Shown here: one piece after another, positions 10,452 to 13,231 of the stretch | How the letters are laid out: every line of letters begins with the position of its first letter | Numbering within the stretch: position 1 is the first letter of the stretch | From: an uncultured Bacteroidales bacterium | Lineage (GTDB): Bacteria > Bacteroidota > Bacteroidia > Bacteroidales > Paludibacteraceae | Direction of reading: 5' to 3' | DNA: 13,231 nucleotides | Assembly: GCA_937910305.1 (NCBI GenBank) | Contig: CALEPS010000170.1 | Coordinates: 1 to 13,231 of the forward strand | Notes under the pieces: model-generated | Told to the model about the DNA's origin: nothing | Seen by the model: only the letters and a program-made list of their open reading frames with translations | Databases searched by the model: none | Program-made: the position numbers and the translations under genes

Positions 10452-13231
10452 GAAAACTGATCACAATATTGTTAACGCTGCTATGCCTGCCCTTGACGGC
10501 GGGTGTTCACTCATACACCGGACGCTCGGTATTGGCGGACGGGCACTGGGTGAAGATACGCGTGAGCGAGAGCGGCGTGTGCCGGATGAGTTTTGACGAA
10601 CTGCGCAAAGCGGGTATCGACCCAGCACAAGTGCAAGTGTACGGCTACGGCGGCGCACAGAAAGCACAGAACTTCACCCTGCCGAACATAGACGACCTGC
10701 CGTCTGTGCCGGTTTACAAAGGAGAGGATTTCATCCTTTTCTATGTTCAGGGACCGATCAGTTGGCAATATAACGGCAGCCGTTTTGTACACACCCGGAA
10801 TACCTATTCCAACTACGGCTATTATTTCCTGACGGACAGCCGTGAGCCGACGGCAATCAGCCATCAGCCGTCAGCGACAAGCGGCACTCCGACGGATGTT
10901 ACCACCTATTCTCTTTATCAGGTTATCAACAACGACTCCGTCAACCTGATAGACCGTACCGGTGTCTCCGGCGCAGGACGTACTTTCTACGGCGAGCAGT
11001 TCCTGGTGAACAGACCGCGCACGTTCTTCTTCAACACGCCCAATGCCACCGCTGACGGAGGAAGCACGGTATTTATAGACTTGGCGGCGAACGCTCCTAC
11101 CGTTTCCCAGTTCACCGCTACGATCAACGGAACGACAACCAAGAGCGTGTCTATCTCCTCTATACCCGATCATTACACCTTCGGCCGCGCAGGTACGATC
11201 AGTGCTACATGTCCTTCTGCCGCCGGCAGACAACAAGTCCAGCTGCAACTGCAATGCGGCACCGCCAGCGCTTTAGGATGGCTCAACTATATCGAGATAA
11301 CCACCGTGAGCGACCTTGTCATGACCGGTGATTACATGCCCGTGCGGACGACGAAGAACTACAAGAGCGCCACACCGGTGCGTTTCCATCTCTCGAACGC
11401 AACAACGGACATTCATATCTGGGACGTAACAGACCTCAGTGCGATACATGAGGTGGAATACACGCTCTCCGGCTCAGAGGCAGTATGGACAGGCACACAA
11501 GCCGATGGCATCCATGAATACATCGCCTTCAACCCCAACGGATCACGGTTCGTCAAAGCAGAGACGGTAGGCGATATAAGCAACCAGGACCTGCACGCGC
11601 TGAGCGACATCGACTATGTGATTATTTGTCCGGAAGGATACGAGGATGTCTCAACGGATCTGGCACGCGCTCACGAGGAGAAAGAGAGTATCACATGGGC
11701 GGTAGTGACCGACCAACAGGTATATAACGAGTTCTCCTCCGGTACACCCGATGCCTCCGCTTACCGGTGGCTGATGAAGATGCTGTACGACCGAGCGAAA
11801 AACGGCATGGGACAGAAACCAAGATGGCTCCTGCTCATGGGGCACGGATCGTTTGACAACAGAGACCTGCTCAGGAACACATCCGGTTCGAAGCTGCTTC
11901 TCACCTATCAGGCGGAGAACTCTTTGAACGAAGTGAATGCTTATGCCACCGATGACTATTTCGGATGGCTGGACGATAATGACTGTATTGACTCATACGG
12001 CAACTGGAACGCCAGCCAAGGCAAGATGGATATAGGCGTAGGACGGTTGCCGTTCGATAGCCATGCAGAGGCGCGCACGACGGTGGACAAACTAATACGG
12101 TACATCCGCAACGAACAGACAGGCAAATGGAAAAACAGGCTGGTCTATCTGGCGGACGATGGCGAGAACGGTATGCACACAAGGACAGCCGAAGAGAGCG
12201 CGGAAAGGGTACGGAAGAAGAATCCCGATTTTGTAGTACATAAGATCTTTCTGGATGCCTATCCACAGGAGGTGAACGCCAGCGGCGAGAGCTACCCGTT
12301 GGCACAGAACCGTGTGCTGAACATTCTACGGGAAGGAGCACTCCTCTTCGATTATTCCGGTCACGGAGGCTATAACGCTATTACCAACGAATCGATCCTG
12401 AACCTCAAAAATATCGAAAGCATGTCGAATAAGAACCAAGCTTTCTGGATGTTCTACACCTGCAATTTCTCCCAGTGCGACGCCGGCAAACGGAGTGCAG
12501 CGGAGTCAGCTGTATTGAACCCCAAAGGCGGCGCGATAGGTATTCTATCCGCCACCCGCACGGTCTATGCAACCCAGAACACCGACCTGAACCGCTCTGT
12601 ATGCGACACCCTCTTCGGACACTCGGACGTCTTCCATTATGACATGACAATAGGCGAAGCTGTTGCAATCGGCAAGAACACCTGCAAATCCCAGGACGAG
12701 AACAGACTGGCATACGTGCTGCTCGGAGACCCTGCCATGAGGCTGAACTACCCAACGGATTACCAAGTAGAAACCACCACCAAAATAGACACCCTCAATG
12801 CGTTGAGCGTACAGCATGTAGAAGGCAGGATCATAGACGAGGACAAGACCTTGGTGAGCGATTTCAACGGAAAAGTGGATATTACGGTGTACGACAAGAT
12901 GCAGTCTATCCCCACGCGCGACAATGATAATGTGGGCGGCGAACCCCAAGTGGTAGCCTATAACGACTATCCCAATACCATTTTCTCCGGCTCTACAGAA
13001 GTACAAGACGGTCTGTTCAACTATACGTTCATGGTTCCGAAAGACATCCGGTACAACTACGGCAACGGACGTATCGTGTATTATGCAAAGACCGCCGACA
13101 GTCTGGAGACAGCAGAAGCGGTGGGACACTATGAGGACTTTGTAGTAGGCGGTTCGAACAGTATCGTTCTGGCAGACACGGAAGGTCCCCGGATGCGTCT
13201 TTATCTCAATACGCCTGCTTTCACGGACGGA
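10448..13231 (+). CDS. porU: Type IX secretion sortase PorU, C25 peptidase family (3' end off window)
   Basis: 928 codons to the window edge, of a family usually about 1,100-1,200 residues. PorU is the outer-membrane-associated gingipain-family (C25) enzyme that cleaves the C-terminal signal of T9SS cargo and joins cargo to A-LPS. The signal peptide is MRKLITILLTLLCLPLTAG. The N-terminal beta domain (RVSESGVCRMSFDELRKAG; FYGEQF near 179-184) precedes the C25 domain at about 385-765. His639 in DYSGHGG and Cys672 in YTCNFSQCD form the expected His/Cys dyad, so the protease looks active. Other C25 signs are DYVIICPEGY, YATDDYFGWLD, VGRLPF and LLGDPAMRL. The ATG overlaps the upstream stop (ATGA), so translation is coupled to the FAH-like gene. 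Seven heptamer units (10835-10883) encode a Ser/Thr/Pro-rich insert near residues 130-145. The C-terminal part is beyond the edge. Confidence 0.93.
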   Translation, partial: MRKLITILLTLLCLPLTAGVHSYTGRSVLADGHWVKIRVSESGVCRMSFDELRKAGIDPAQVQVYGYGGAQKAQNFTLPNIDDLPSVPVYKGEDFILFYVQGPISWQYNGSRFVHTRNTYSNYGYYFLTDSREPTAISHQPSATSGTPTDVTTYSLYQVINNDSVNLIDRTGVSGAGRTFYGEQFLVNRPRTFFFNTPNATADGGSTVFIDLAANAPTVSQFTATINGTTTKSVSISSIPDHYTFGRAGTISATCPSAAGRQQVQLQLQCGTASALGWLNYIEITTVSDLVMTGDYMPVRTTKNYKSATPVRFHLSNATTDIHIWDVTDLSAIHEVEYTLSGSEAVWTGTQADGIHEYIAFNPNGSRFVKAETVGDISNQDLHALSDIDYVIICPEGYEDVSTDLARAHEEKESITWAVVTDQQVYNEFSSGTPDASAYRWLMKMLYDRAKNGMGQKPRWLLLMGHGSFDNRDLLRNTSGSKLLLTYQAENSLNEVNAYATDDYFGWLDDNDCIDSYGNWNASQGKMDIGVGRLPFDSHAEARTTVDKLIRYIRNEQTGKWKNRLVYLADDGENGMHTRTAEESAERVRKKNPDFVVHKIFLDAYPQEVNASGESYPLAQNRVLNILREGALLFDYSGHGGYNAITNESILNLKNIESMSNKNQAFWMFYTCNFSQCDAGKRSAAESAVLNPKGGAIGILSATRTVYATQNTDLNRSVCDTLFGHSDVFHYDMTIGEAVAIGKNTCKSQDENRLAYVLLGDPAMRLNYPTDYQVETTTKIDTLNALSVQHVEGRIIDEDKTLVSDFNGKVDITVYDKMQSIPTRDNDNVGGEPQVVAYNDYPNTIFSGSTEVQDGLFNYTFMVPKDIRYNYGNGRIVYYAKTADSLETAEAVGHYEDFVVGGSNSIVLADTEGPRMRLYLNTPAFTDG
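10835..10883 (+). repeat. ATCAGCC heptamer array inside porU
   Basis: Seven consecutive 7-base units (GACAGCC, GTGAGCC, GACGGCA, ATCAGCC twice, GTCAGCG, ACAAGCG) encode DSREPTAISHQPSATSG in a loop of the PorU N-terminal domain. It is the same family as the array in lptD at 7227-7254 and 49 bases long, so not a multiple of three, yet the frame stays open on both sides. Confidence 0.8.

Overview
The window looks like chromosome from a Bacteroidales-type bacterium (phylum Bacteroidota) of roughly 50% GC. The reasons are: a PorU-type C25 signal peptidase of the type IX secretion system (T9SS); a Bacteroidota-type LptD; four promoters matching the Bacteroides TTTG-N19-TAnnTTTG pattern; and mostly A-rich leaders in place of Shine-Dalgarno sites. 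The assignment rests on family recognition and promoter style, not on a database search. There are eight protein genes, two of them cut by the window edges. I see no RNA gene, CRISPR array, insertion sequence or phage gene.

Layout. Positions 1-2352 (minus) hold 784 codons of a large secreted protein built from repeated modules, whose C-terminus lies off the left edge. Positions 2353-2567 hold its promoter, a palindromic GTACGTAC pair and an intrinsic terminator for the upstream operon. That operon (minus, 2568-4756) is an M20 metallopeptidase gene overlapping by 4 bases a Rossmann/DUF2520 protein gene. A compact divergent promoter region (4757-4866) also drives the plus-strand genes lptD (4867-7749) and slyD (7740-8327, overlapping lptD by 10 bases). 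der, for the ribosome-assembly GTPase, follows (8450-9766). A separate promoter then serves a shortened FAH-like protein (9894-10451), which overlaps by 4 bases porU (10448 to the right edge).

How they fit. LptD inserts lipopolysaccharide into the outer membrane. PorU removes the C-terminal signal of T9SS cargo and attaches cargo to A-type LPS in the species studied. The repeated secreted protein could be such a cargo, but its C-terminus is not visible. SlyD, Der, the peptidase and the DUF2520 protein are housekeeping genes.

The most unusual property is repeat invasion of coding DNA. Four copies of a C-rich/G-rich palindromic element lie in frame inside three neighbouring genes (DUF2520, peptidase twice, lptD). 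Separate 7-base-period tandem arrays lie inside the FAH-like gene, lptD and porU, and just after the der stop. All host frames stay open, and the encoded peptides fall in apparent loops or linkers. I found no clearly new multi-gene system; this pattern is the best lead.
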